From an uncultured Bacilli bacterium (GTDB lineage: Bacteria > Bacillota_I > Bacilli_A > RF39 > UBA660), in assembly GCA_934148535.1 (NCBI GenBank), contig CAKPDF010000007.1, positions 1 through 64,000 on the forward strand: a stretch of 64,000 nucleotides of DNA, given 5' to 3'. Of this stretch, positions 42,355-51,801 are shown one piece after another (position 1 is the first letter of the stretch; each line of letters begins with the position of its first letter). The translations under genes were made by a program, and so were the position numbers. The notes under the pieces were generated by a model, which worked only from the letters and a program-made list of their open reading frames with translations, ran no database searches and had not been told where the DNA came from.

Positions 42355-45300
42355 ATGTATCGTTTGTTTGATTTTGATGGAACTATTTATGATGGTGATT
42401 CATCTGTTGATTTTTATTTATTTTGTTTGAAAAAGAAGTTTAGTATTATTAAATTTTTACCTATTTTTTTATGGTATGCTATTTTGTATATTTTAAGATT
42501 AAAATCTAAGGAACAAATGAAGGAAAAGTTTTTCAAATTTGTTACACTTTTTTCTAATCTTGATGGTATAGTTGATGAATTTTGGGAAAAAAATAAAAAT
42601 AAAATTAAAAAGTTTTATGTTAATTGTGAACATTCAAAAGATATTATTGTGTCAGCTTCACCTTATTTTCTAATTAAACCTATAGGTGATATATTAGGTG
42701 TTCATGATGTTATAGCTAGTAATATAGATTTTAAAACTGGTATTTATAAAGGGCAAAATTGTCATGGAAAAGAAAAGGTTAATAGGATTAAGAAAAAATA
42801 TAAGAGAGCATCTTTTAAGGAAGCTTATGGTGATAGTTTAAGTGATTATGATATGGTTTCTTTAGCAGATGATAAGTATTATGTAGATGGAAATGAGATT
42901 GTTGATTGGAATAATGAAAAAATTAAAAGAAAAATTGATTTTAAAAGGATTGTTTTTCTATTCTTTATTTTTTATTTGGTATTAGGATTTTTAATATCTT
43001 ATTTTCATGATTTTACTGGACGTAATAACTTGTTATTCGAGGCTGATTCTGGTAGAGTAATAAGTGATTTATCTTTGATATTTGGGGATCATTATAGATT
43101 AATGGTTCATCCTTTTGTTGTTATTTTACTGCAACCTATCATATTGTTTTTATCTGGAATAACACAAGATAGTACTATATCTATTATTATTTTTAGTTCT
43201 TTAATATCTTCTTTATCTGTTGGATTTATTTATTTAATTATTTCAAAATTTCAAAGTAATAGGAAAATTTCTATTCTAATTTCTTTGATATTTGGATTTG
43301 CTTTTTCTAATTTAGTTTTTACTGCTGGTATTGAACTTTATAATGTAGCAGCATTAATTTTGATTTGTTTTAGTTATTATTTATTTAGTATTTTAAATAA
43401 TGATTTATCTGATAATATTTTTGGTTATTTGGTTATTTTTGGAGTTTTATTGATTGGTGTTACAGTTACTAATTATGTTATATTTTTGATTGGTTGTTTA
43501 ATTTTATTATTAAGTAAGAAAATGAATTTTATTAAACTTGTATTTTTAAATATAGTTGTAATTATTGTATCTTTATTATTATCTTACTTTCAGAATTATT
43601 TGTGGCATAATACGCCTTTGATAACAGAAATATTTAATACAGTTGAAAGTGAACGTAATAATTCATGGGTTGATTTTAATATTAACTATAATAGTTTTAA
43701 AAATGTTGTTGCAGATGATTTTTATAATTCTGTTATTTCTAGTGATTTAAAATTAATAAGTGTTGAATCTTCTTTGATGTTGGATTTTAATAGTATTAAT
43801 ATTGTTAGTTTTATTATCATTACTATTTTTTATTTAATTATTTTTATTAATTTAACTAAAAATCTTTCTAAAAATTTATTATGGATTAATTTATTCTTAT
43901 GTTTATCTGTTATTTTTAATTTTGTTTTTCATCTTGTTTATGGTAATTCTTGTTGTTTTTTATATTCACAGCATTTTCTATATTTAATAATTTTATTACT
44001 TGGTATAAACTATAAAAATAATTCTTTTTGTAAATTTTTCTTACTTTTCTTTTTGATTTATCAAATTATTATTAATACCATTAATTTTTCTAATATGTTT
44101 AATTTGGTTGGTATTGCTTTGGGTAAAAGAGGATGTTTGCAGTTATTTACTTATAGGTCTTTAGTCATTATGTTAGTTTTAGTTATAATTATTTTGTTTA
44201 TTTTGTCTTTGGTTTTTAAAAAGAAATTTTTTAGAATTTTTCGATTTGGTTTTTATAATAATGTTAAAGATTTGATAGTTTTAGTTATAAGTTTTATTTT
44301 AATTATTTGTACTTTTATTACTGTTAAGACTACTTTTAATTATCAGAAGTTTTTAATTTATGATTTAAAAGGTGATATGAAATTAGAGAATAATTTTTCT
44401 TCTTTATTTTTAAATCTAGATGCTTATGAAAATGAATATAGGGCTTTTGTATCTAATTATAAAATTGATTTAAATTATGATTTTGCTGATTTATCATTTT
44501 ATTTATTTGGTATGGGTGGTAGAAATAAATACATTTTTAATGATGGTAAACTTATTTCTCTTGATGGAAAAATGATATATGATAAAATAAAAAAGTATAA
44601 GATTATACCAAATATGTATACTGTTGTGTTTGAGAATAATAAGGGTGAAGTTGGAAAAATTTATGAAGATAGTAATGGAATATTTTTAGAAATTGCTGAT
44701 AAGGTAAAGACTCTTGATGATACAGATATTAAACTTTATGATTTTTCTTCATATAAATATCCAAATGTTATGAAAGTTTTGTATAGTGAATTATTATTTA
44801 ATATAAAAGATAATATGTTTAGACCTAATATACTTGTTTATGATAATGTTTGGTATAGGGATGCAGCGATAGGTGCTATGGTGTTAGAAAAGACTAATCA
44901 GATAGATTTGATTAGTGATGGTATTAGAAAAATCAATAGTATTTATGATAATCAAAATGGTACTAATGAGGCTGATAATTTAGGGGAGGTTTTATATTTG
45001 TTATCTTTAATTGATAATCCAGATTATGATTTAATTAATAATATTATAAATGAGGCACATAGAATTTCTGTTAATAATCATATAGAAGGTAGTACTGATT
45101 CTGGTAAGATGTATTATTATCAAAATATTTGGTATCAATTTGGTTTATCTAAATTAGGTATTGATAATGATTTAAATTTTCCTGATGAGGTAGATAGTTA
45201 TACTGCAGGTACATGGTGGTATAAGAAATATGAACATAATACATTGTTATATGATGATATTAAATTTCCTTATTTATCATGGGCTCAGTATCATAATACT

Positions 45301-45480
45301 CATTCTGGTAATATTTATATTAGTAGTTCTATTTATCCACTTAGTTATGAGGCTGGTGCTAGTATGGCAGATTATAGTAAGTTATCTATAATAGATAAAA
45401 AGTTAGTTTCTAGAAAAAATTCTCCAACTCATGTTTGGACTGCTGCTGAAATGTTATTGTTTTTATTTGATGAAAATTGA
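42355..45480 (+). CDS. Three-part fusion: HAD-IB phosphatase + GT-C-like membrane domain + glycosidase-like domain
   Basis: A 1041-residue protein. Residues 1-200: HAD-IB phosphatase with FDFDGTIYDGDSS (nucleophile Asp), IIVSASPYF and EAYGDSLSDYDMVSLA. Residues ~200-665: about 14 helices in GT-C style, with an acidic first outer loop LLFEADSGRVISDLS. Residues ~690-1041: an extracellular domain whose last 300 residues look like an (alpha/alpha)-barrel glycosidase (VYDNVWYRDAAIGAMVLEKT, SYTAGTWWYKKYEH, YLSWAQYHNTHSG). With the UbiA-like gene in front, a plausible path is: phosphoribosyl lipid, dephosphorylation by the HAD domain, transfer outside by the GT-C domain. The coding sequence is uninterrupted. 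The fusion order is unusual. Confidence 0.82.
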   Translation: MYRLFDFDGTIYDGDSSVDFYLFCLKKKFSIIKFLPIFLWYAILYILRLKSKEQMKEKFFKFVTLFSNLDGIVDEFWEKNKNKIKKFYVNCEHSKDIIVSASPYFLIKPIGDILGVHDVIASNIDFKTGIYKGQNCHGKEKVNRIKKKYKRASFKEAYGDSLSDYDMVSLADDKYYVDGNEIVDWNNEKIKRKIDFKRIVFLFFIFYLVLGFLISYFHDFTGRNNLLFEADSGRVISDLSLIFGDHYRLMVHPFVVILLQPIILFLSGITQDSTISIIIFSSLISSLSVGFIYLIISKFQSNRKISILISLIFGFAFSNLVFTAGIELYNVAALILICFSYYLFSILNNDLSDNIFGYLVIFGVLLIGVTVTNYVIFLIGCLILLLSKKMNFIKLVFLNIVVIIVSLLLSYFQNYLWHNTPLITEIFNTVESERNNSWVDFNINYNSFKNVVADDFYNSVISSDLKLISVESSLMLDFNSINIVSFIIITIFYLIIFINLTKNLSKNLLWINLFLCLSVIFNFVFHLVYGNSCCFLYSQHFLYLIILLLGINYKNNSFCKFFLLFFLIYQIIINTINFSNMFNLVGIALGKRGCLQLFTYRSLVIMLVLVIIILFILSLVFKKKFFRIFRFGFYNNVKDLIVLVISFILIICTFITVKTTFNYQKFLIYDLKGDMKLENNFSSLFLNLDAYENEYRAFVSNYKIDLNYDFADLSFYLFGMGGRNKYIFNDGKLISLDGKMIYDKIKKYKIIPNMYTVVFENNKGEVGKIYEDSNGIFLEIADKVKTLDDTDIKLYDFSSYKYPNVMKVLYSELLFNIKDNMFRPNILVYDNVWYRDAAIGAMVLEKTNQIDLISDGIRKINSIYDNQNGTNEADNLGEVLYLLSLIDNPDYDLINNIINEAHRISVNNHIEGSTDSGKMYYYQNIWYQFGLSKLGIDNDLNFPDEVDSYTAGTWWYKKYEHNTLLYDDIKFPYLSWAQYHNTHSGNIYISSSIYPLSYEAGASMADYSKLSIIDKKLVSRKNSPTHVWTAAEMLLFLFDEN

Positions 45481-45526
45481 TATTTTTTGTTTATTGTGAT
45501 AAAATTGTTGTTGAAGAGGTGTAATT

Positions 45527-46561
45527 GTGGATTATTTACAAATATTTTTTATGATAGCTATAACTTGTTTGTTTGTTTTATTATTTATTCCTGTAGTAAA
45601 AATTATAGCAATACATGTAGGTGCTTTAGATTTACCAAATGCTAGAAAGGTTCATAAGGTTCCAATACCTAGATTAGGTGGTTTGGGAATATATTTTGGG
45701 TTTTTGCTTGGATATATGATTTTTGGTAAAGAATCAATACAGATGAATTCTATATTGATTGGAAGTTTTGTGATTGTTATTACTGGTATTATAGATGATA
45801 TAAAGCCAATTCCTGCTAAATATAAATTTTTAGGACAGTTAGTAGGTGCTTCTATAATTCCTTTGTATGGTGGAATTATACTTAAGGATATTAGTGCTTT
45901 TGGTTTATATATGAATTTTGGAATTTTTAGTTATCCAATTACTATATTTTTTATACTTGGTGTTATTAATTGTATGAATTTGATTGATGGATTAGATGGT
46001 CTTGCTGGTGGAATAGCATCAATATATTTTATTACTATTGGTATTATTTCTGTTATTTTTAAAAATTCTAGTGGTCTTGATACTATTTTAACTTTTGTGA
46101 TGTTAGGTAGTACTTTAGGATTTTTATTTCATAATTTTAATCCGGCGTCTATTTTTATGGGAGATTCGGGTAGTATGTTTTTGGGGTATATGATAGCAGT
46201 TATTTCTCTTTTGGGATATAAGAATGTAACATTTACTTCTTTTATAGTTCCAATATTTTTACTTGCTATTCCTATACTTGATACTTTATTTGCAATTTTG
46301 AGGAGAATTGTTAATCATAAGCCTATATCTATGCCGGATAAAAATCATTTACATCATCAGTTTTTAAAAAAGAATTTTTCTCAGAAAAAAACAGTATTAA
46401 TAATATATTTAATCGATGCTTTATTTGCTATAGCATCTATAATATATGTTCTTGGAGATTTTAAGCAAGGTATTATAATATATGCTATTTTGTTTATAAT
46501 TGTTTTAATTTTGATATTGAAAACTGATATAATATTTGACAGACATAAAGAGAAAAAGTAG
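45527..46561 (+). CDS. tagO: Undecaprenyl-phosphate GlcNAc-1-phosphate transferase (TagO/WecA)
   Basis: A 344-residue MraY-superfamily enzyme with ten or eleven helices: ITGIIDDIKPIPAKYKFLGQ, NCMNLIDGLDGLAGGIA, FNPASIFMGDSGSMFLG and HKPISMPDKNHLHHQF are the family's catalytic loops. It starts wall teichoic acid or related polymer synthesis by making undecaprenyl-PP-GlcNAc. Translation starts at GTG 45527 behind AGAGGTG. It closes the surface-polymer region and is followed by cell-division genes. Confidence 0.95.
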   Translation: MDYLQIFFMIAITCLFVLLFIPVVKIIAIHVGALDLPNARKVHKVPIPRLGGLGIYFGFLLGYMIFGKESIQMNSILIGSFVIVITGIIDDIKPIPAKYKFLGQLVGASIIPLYGGIILKDISAFGLYMNFGIFSYPITIFFILGVINCMNLIDGLDGLAGGIASIYFITIGIISVIFKNSSGLDTILTFVMLGSTLGFLFHNFNPASIFMGDSGSMFLGYMIAVISLLGYKNVTFTSFIVPIFLLAIPILDTLFAILRRIVNHKPISMPDKNHLHHQFLKKNFSQKKTVLIIYLIDALFAIASIIYVLGDFKQGIIIYAILFIIVLILILKTDIIFDRHKEKK

Positions 46562-46662
46562 TAATTATTTTTTCTTTTTTTGTTAATTGGTGAAAAATAA
46601 TTGTATTTTTTTTGAATATATGATAAAATTTAATTATATTTATGATAGAGGAGAGGATAAAG

Positions 46663-47055
46663 ATGGCTTTAAGTAAGTTAAAAAAAATGATTGTTGATAC
46701 TGATGACGATGATGAGTTAGAGGAAGAAGAGGAGACTACTACTGAAAATTCAACTACATCTAATGGTAAGATGATACTTTTAGAGCCACGTGCTTATTCT
46801 GAAAGTCAACAGATTGCCGATCATTTAAAAAAGAAAAATACTGTTGTAGTTAATATGAAAAGAGTTACTCCAGATCAAGCTAAAAGAATAGTTGACTTTT
46901 TAAGTGGTACTGTTTATGCTTTAGGTGGAGATTTACAAAAAATTGGTGGAGGAATATTTTTATGTACTCCTAAAAATGTTAATGTAGAAGGCGCTATAAC
47001 AGATGATGATGAAAAAAGTAAAAAAAGTAAAAATGATATTGATTTAGAGTGGTAG
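46663..47055 (+). CDS. sepF: Cell division protein SepF
   Basis: A 130-residue SepF: N-terminal amphipathic helix ALSKLKKMI for membrane binding, an acidic linker (DTDDDDELEEEEET), then the globular domain with MILLEPRAYSESQQIADHLK and RIVDFLSGTVYALGGDLQKIG. SepF ties FtsZ filaments to the membrane. A short acidic/lysine C-tail follows. ATG 46663 follows GAGGAGAGG. DivIVA follows after 12 bases, the usual pairing. No yggS/yggT/ylmH genes lie between. Confidence 0.95.
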   Translation: MALSKLKKMIVDTDDDDELEEEEETTTENSTTSNGKMILLEPRAYSESQQIADHLKKKNTVVVNMKRVTPDQAKRIVDFLSGTVYALGGDLQKIGGGIFLCTPKNVNVEGAITDDDEKSKKSKNDIDLEW

Positions 47056-47067
47056 GGAAGTGTTAAC

Positions 47068-47508
47068 ATGAAACGATTTAGTATTGTTCCAAATGGTTAT
47101 GATATTGATGAAGTTAATAATTTTGTGGATGTTGTAATTAAGAGATTGGAAAAACTTAATAGTGAAAATGCTTCTTATTTGAGTGAATTATCTAAACTTA
47201 AGGAAGAGGTTCAAAAAAGTAAAGATAATTCTAGTTCTAATTATGAATATCAAGTAACACAGGCTATTATAGCGGCTAATGAAACTGCTAATAGGATGAA
47301 ACAAGTTGCTAAAGATGAGGCTTCTTTAATTGTTAATGAAGCTAAGGATAATGCTACTGCTATAGTTCATGAGGCTTTAGTAAATGCTCAAAAGACTGAA
47401 CAAGATGCTGAGTTGTTAAAAAAGAATGTTTCTGTATATATGGCTAGGGTTAAGAGTTTAACTGAGGCTCAATTAAAATTACTTGATGATATGGATAAAA
47501 AATATTAG
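47068..47508 (+). CDS. divIVA: DivIVA domain protein
   Basis: A 146-residue coiled-coil protein. The N-terminal RFSIVPNGYDIDEVNNFVDVV is the DivIVA membrane-binding and dimer region. Two coiled coils follow (residues ~30-55 and ~65-145, AANETANRMKQVAKDEASLI). DivIVA recognises curved membrane at septa and poles; in spore formers it also helps chromosome anchoring. Shorter than the Bacillus protein and lacking a long C-terminal tail. Confidence 0.92.
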   Translation: MKRFSIVPNGYDIDEVNNFVDVVIKRLEKLNSENASYLSELSKLKEEVQKSKDNSSSNYEYQVTQAIIAANETANRMKQVAKDEASLIVNEAKDNATAIVHEALVNAQKTEQDAELLKKNVSVYMARVKSLTEAQLKLLDDMDKKY

Positions 47509-47515
47509 AAAAAGG

Positions 47516-47544
47516 TTGACTTTTTTCTTTTTTTTTCATATAAT
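47516..47544 (+). promoter_or_regulatory. Promoter of the T-box-ileS unit
   Basis: TTGACT (47516-47521), a 17-bp T-rich spacer and TATAAT (47539-47544), immediately before the T-box leader. Confidence 0.88.
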
Positions 47545-47550
47545 GATAAA

Positions 47551-47768
47551 GAATTTAAAAGCAAGTGAAAGAGACGGTATTTAAATTGATTTATAGAGAG
47601 TTAGTGATTGGTGGAAACTAATATGAGGTTTAAATATGAATCACTCTGGATGTGATATTCTGATATTTAGGAATGTTCCGGTTTATGCCGTTATCAAATG
47701 AAGAGCACTTATGTGAATTAAGGTGGTACCGCGGGTATACTCGTCCTTAAAGTATATAAGTGTTTTTT
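47551..47768 (+). promoter_or_regulatory. T-box leader controlling ileS (Ile specifier)
   Basis: The conserved T-box AAGGTGGTACCGCG lies at 47720-47733. Stem I contains the AGAGAG-type motif near 47595 and a probable specifier codon ATC (47640-47642, isoleucine), matching the gene it controls. The terminator is formed by CACTTAT (47706-47712) with ATAAGTG (47756-47762) plus AATTAAGG with CCTTAA, then TTTTTT. Uncharged tRNA-Ile would bind the specifier and T-box and prevent termination. Confidence 0.93.
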
Positions 47769-47788
47769 GTATTTTAGGAGGAAGAAAG

Positions 47789-50700
47789 ATGAAGAAATTT
47801 AAAGAGTTAGATACTAGAAGTGTAAATGAAGTAGATAATGATATTTTAAAATATTGGGATTCTATTGATATATTAAAAAGAAGTATTGAAACTAGAAATG
47901 AAAAAGATAATTTTGTATTTTATGATGGGCCAATATATGCTAATGCAATGCCTGGGTTACATCATTTATATGGAAAAAATATTAAAGATGCTTTTTGTAA
48001 GTATTATACAATGAATGGTAAAAGAGTTCTTAGAAAAATAGGACTTGACACACATGGACTTCCAATTGAGGTTAATGTTGAGAAAAAATTAGGCTTTCAT
48101 TCTAAATTAGATATTGAAAACTTTGGTATTGATAAATTTAATTTAGAATGTAAAAAAGCTACTGATACTAATGTGAGTGATGTATGCAGACTTACACATA
48201 TGATGGGGCAATTTATTGATACGAAAAATCCATATATTACGTGTAGTAATGATTATATTGAAAGTGAATGGTGGATATTAAAGAAATTTGCAGATGCTGG
48301 ATTGTTATATCATACTAATAAAGTTTTGCCTTATTGTACTAGATGTGGTACAGAGTTATCTGCTAATGAGGTTGCACAAGAGTATAAGGAAATTTCAGTT
48401 AATACTGTATATGTTAAGTTTAAATTAAAGAAAGAGGATACTTATGTATTAGTTTGGACTACTACTCCTTGGACTTTAATTGCAAATGTTGCTCTTTGTG
48501 TAAATCCGGAAGAAGAATACATAAAGGTTAAATCTGATGGTGTTAATTATATAGTTGCTTCTATGCTTGCTGATAAAGTACTTACATCAGAATATGAAAT
48601 TATTGAAACATATAAAGGAAAAGATTTAGAATATTTAGAATATGAACAATTAATTCCTGAATTATCTGTAGATAAGAAAGCCTTCTATATTACTTGTGAT
48701 ACTTATGTTACAATGACTGATGGTACAGGTATTGTTCATATAGCGCCTGCATTTGGTGTTGATGATAGTAATGTTGCTAAAAAATATGATTTACCAGTAC
48801 TTAATCCAGTTGGAACTGATGGTAAGTACAAAGAAGGACCATGGAAAGATAGAATAGTTTATGAGAGTGAACTAGAGATAGATATTATTAAATATTTAGC
48901 GGGTAATAATTTATTATATAAAAAGGAAAAAATTAAGCATAACTATCCACATTGTTGGAGATGTAAGACACCGTTATTGTATTATGCTAAACCTGCTTGG
49001 TATATAAAGACTACTGCTTATAAAGATAAAATAATTGAAGCTAATAAGAAAGTTAATTGGTATCCGAATTTCGTTGGTGAAAAGAGATTTGCTAATTGGC
49101 TTGAAAACTTAGTTGATTGGTGTATTTCTAGAAATAGATATTGGGGTGCTCCATTACCAGTTTGGACTTGTGAATGTGGTCATATTCATACTGTTGGATC
49201 AATTGACGAATTAATAGAGTTATCAATTGAAAAATTAGATAGAGATGAAATTGATTTACATAGACCATATGTAGATAACATTCATATTAAGTGTTCTAAG
49301 TGCGGTAAGCCTATGACTAGAGTTAAAGATGTTTTAGATGTATGGTTTGATTCTGGTAGCATGCCTTATGCTCAATATCATTATCCATTTGAAAATAAAG
49401 AGTTATTTAAAAATCAATTTCCTGCTGATTTTATATCAGAAGGTATTGATCAAACTAGAGGATGGTTTTATGTATTGCTAGTTATTTCTACTTTTATTAG
49501 CGGACAATCAGCATTTAAAAATGTTTTAGTTAATGATTTATTGTTGGATGCTGAAGGTAAGAAAATGAGTAAAAGTAAGGGGAATGTTATTGAACCATTT
49601 TCTACTCTCGAAAAATATGGAGCAGACATTGTTAGATTTTATTTGCTATATGTATCTCCTGTTTGGACTCCGTTAAAGTTTGATATGAAAGGATTATCAG
49701 AAGTACATTCAAAATTCTTTAATCCTTTAAAGAATACTTATAATTTCTTTGTAATGTACGCTAATACTGATGGTGTTGATCCTAGAGAATATAGTGTAGA
49801 TTTTAAAGATAGAGATGAAATAGATAGATGGTTATTATCAAAATATAATAGATTAATAAAAAATGTTGTTAATAGTTTTAATGAATATGATTTAAATAAG
49901 GTTACTAAATATTTATCTGAGTTTGTCAGTGAAGATTTATCTAATTGGTATATTAGAAGGAATAGAAAAAGATTTTGGGGTAGCGCTTTAGATATTAGTA
50001 AGAAATCTGTTTATTTAACTACTTATGAGGTTTTAGTAGGACTTTCTAAATTACTTGCGCCTATTTCTCCATTTTTATCAGAAGAAATTTATCGTAATTT
50101 AACTGGTTTAGAATCTGTTCATTTAGCAGATTATCCTGTATGTAACTCTGAATATATAGATGAAGAGTTAGAAAATAGGATGGATTTAGTAATAGATTTT
50201 ATATCAATGGGAAGAAATTCTAGGGATGAGGCTAAAATTAAAGTAAGACAACCAATTCAAGATGTTATTATAGATTCAAAATATAAAAATATTATTGGGA
50301 ATATGGAAGAATTAATAAAAGAAGAATTAAATGTTAAAGAAGTAAAATATATTGATGATATGAGTGAATATATGAATATTAGTTATCGCCCTAATTATAG
50401 GGAAGCAGGTAAATATTTTGGATCTGATATCAAAGCATTTGCAGATTATTTGAACAATATAACATCAGATGATATTAGTAAATTAAATAATGGTAATTTA
50501 AAAATTAAATTAAATGAAAATGAATATGATGTTACTTTAAATTTAGTAGATGTTAGAATAAGTTCTAAAGATGGATATGATGTAGTTACTTCTGATGATA
50601 AAGCTATAATATTAAATACCGATTTAACTTATGATTTAATATGTGAAGGACTTGCTAGAGAAACTGTATCAAAAATACAACAAATAAGAAAAAATAATGG

Positions 50701-50893
50701 TTATGATATAGTGGATAGAATTAATATTTATTATAGTTCTAATGATGAATATGCTAAAAATATATCTAATTATATTGATTTCATTAAAGATGAGACACTA
50801 GCTATTAATGTTAATAGGGAAGATAATATTGATACAGAGATTTCAATTAATGATTATGTTGTTGGTGTTAGGTTAGAAGTTGTTAAAAAGTAA
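47789..50893 (+). CDS. ileS: Isoleucyl-tRNA synthetase
   Basis: A 1034-residue class Ia synthetase. The HIGH-type motif appears as MPGLHHLYGKN; the KMSKS motif is GKKMSKSKGN. Editing domain motifs VWTTTPWTLIANVAL and the zinc-type cysteines CGHIHT and CSKCGKPM are present; WFDSGSMPYAQYHYPF and EGIDQTRGWFY precede KMSKS. The length and sequence suggest the longer, eukaryote-like IleS type (inference). ATG 47789 follows AGGAGG just after the T-box terminator; an upstream in-frame start lies inside the leader and is rejected. Confidence 0.97.
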   Translation: MKKFKELDTRSVNEVDNDILKYWDSIDILKRSIETRNEKDNFVFYDGPIYANAMPGLHHLYGKNIKDAFCKYYTMNGKRVLRKIGLDTHGLPIEVNVEKKLGFHSKLDIENFGIDKFNLECKKATDTNVSDVCRLTHMMGQFIDTKNPYITCSNDYIESEWWILKKFADAGLLYHTNKVLPYCTRCGTELSANEVAQEYKEISVNTVYVKFKLKKEDTYVLVWTTTPWTLIANVALCVNPEEEYIKVKSDGVNYIVASMLADKVLTSEYEIIETYKGKDLEYLEYEQLIPELSVDKKAFYITCDTYVTMTDGTGIVHIAPAFGVDDSNVAKKYDLPVLNPVGTDGKYKEGPWKDRIVYESELEIDIIKYLAGNNLLYKKEKIKHNYPHCWRCKTPLLYYAKPAWYIKTTAYKDKIIEANKKVNWYPNFVGEKRFANWLENLVDWCISRNRYWGAPLPVWTCECGHIHTVGSIDELIELSIEKLDRDEIDLHRPYVDNIHIKCSKCGKPMTRVKDVLDVWFDSGSMPYAQYHYPFENKELFKNQFPADFISEGIDQTRGWFYVLLVISTFISGQSAFKNVLVNDLLLDAEGKKMSKSKGNVIEPFSTLEKYGADIVRFYLLYVSPVWTPLKFDMKGLSEVHSKFFNPLKNTYNFFVMYANTDGVDPREYSVDFKDRDEIDRWLLSKYNRLIKNVVNSFNEYDLNKVTKYLSEFVSEDLSNWYIRRNRKRFWGSALDISKKSVYLTTYEVLVGLSKLLAPISPFLSEEIYRNLTGLESVHLADYPVCNSEYIDEELENRMDLVIDFISMGRNSRDEAKIKVRQPIQDVIIDSKYKNIIGNMEELIKEELNVKEVKYIDDMSEYMNISYRPNYREAGKYFGSDIKAFADYLNNITSDDISKLNNGNLKIKLNENEYDVTLNLVDVRISSKDGYDVVTSDDKAIILNTDLTYDLICEGLARETVSKIQQIRKNNGYDIVDRINIYYSSNDEYAKNISNYIDFIKDETLAINVNREDNIDTEISINDYVVGVRLEVVKK

Positions 50894-50912
50894 GACTAAG
50901 GTCTTTCTTTTT
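50889..50912 (+). terminator. Weak intrinsic terminator after ileS
   Basis: AAGAC, loop TAAG, GTCTT, then TCTTTTTT. The short stem overlaps the ileS stop codon. Confidence 0.55.
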
Positions 50913-50958
50913 TGTTATTATTTTGCTATAATTATCTCGTAAGAAAGATAGGGATATT

Positions 50959-51372
50959 ATGAAAAAGTTAAATAATAAAGGATTTACTTTAGTTGAACTT
51001 TTAGCAGTAGTTGTAATTTTAGTAATTATTATGTTAGTTGCAATACCAAACATATCTTCTTCAATAGAAAGAAGAAAGATAAAAAATGAAACAAAGACGA
51101 AAGAGGTTATTATTGATGCTTCTGAATTATTTGTAACCAATAAAGAAGAATCTATTTCTTCAAACTTAAAACATTGCTATATTAAAAAATGCATTGTGCG
51201 TATGTCAGATTTAGTTAATAATGGATATTTAGATAAAAAAGAAGTAAAAGACTATATGGACTACTGTTCTATATATGATGCTAATACTAAAATACTTGAT
51301 GTTAATAAATTTAGTAAAGAAGTATGTAATGAAGCTTATATCAGTTGCTCAGACAGATGTTTACCACGATAA
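50959..51372 (+). CDS. Type IV prepilin-like protein (first copy)
   Basis: A 137-residue protein with a class III signal: KLNNKG^FTLVELLAVVVIL, with Glu5 of the mature protein present and cleavage after Gly. The N-terminal helix continues to SSSIERRK. The C-terminal domain has six cysteines (CYIKKC, DYCSIY, EVCNEAYISC, RC), suggesting disulfides. It would be processed by a PilD/ComC peptidase and enter a type IV pilus or Com pseudopilus. Neither peptidase nor assembly ATPase is in the window. It is followed by a paralogue. Confidence 0.88.
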   Translation: MKKLNNKGFTLVELLAVVVILVIIMLVAIPNISSSIERRKIKNETKTKEVIIDASELFVTNKEESISSNLKHCYIKKCIVRMSDLVNNGYLDKKEVKDYMDYCSIYDANTKILDVNKFSKEVCNEAYISCSDRCLPR

Positions 51373-51387
51373 TTAGGAGGAATGATA

Positions 51388-51744
51388 ATGAAAAAATTAA
51401 ATAATAAAGGATTTACTTTGGTTGAACTTTTAGCAGTTGTAGTAATATTGGTAATATTAATGGCTATTGCAATACCAAATATATCTTCTTCAATAGAAAG
51501 AAGTAATCACAAAAAGGATGTTGCAATGCAAAAAGTTATAGAAAGTGCTGGAGAACTTTATGTATCCAAACATAAAGGCAATATTTCTGGTAGTTGTAAA
51601 ATTACAATTGATATGTTAATAGGAGAGAATTATTTAAATGCAGGTGACGTATCAGATTATGGTAGTAGTTGTTTAACTTATGAAAATGGGAGTTTAAAAT
51701 ATTCTTCTGATTGTAGTGGCTTTTCTTATGGAACATGTTCTTAG
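51388..51744 (+). CDS. Type IV prepilin-like protein (second copy)
   Basis: A 118-residue paralogue: the first 37 or so residues are nearly identical to the upstream protein (KKLNNKGFTLVELLAVVVIL), while the C-terminal domain differs and is shorter, with four Cys and a Gly/Ser-rich tail. ATG 51388 is eight bases after GGAGG; ATG 51382 is too close. The 15-base gap shows co-transcription. The pattern of a conserved helix with diverged head is what selection on the exposed part of minor pilins gives. Confidence 0.87.
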   Translation: MKKLNNKGFTLVELLAVVVILVILMAIAIPNISSSIERSNHKKDVAMQKVIESAGELYVSKHKGNISGSCKITIDMLIGENYLNAGDVSDYGSSCLTYENGSLKYSSDCSGFSYGTCS

Positions 51745-51801
51745 TAATTGACATATTACTTCTTTTTTTTTATAATAATTTAAGAAATGAGTGATGTAAA
51801 A

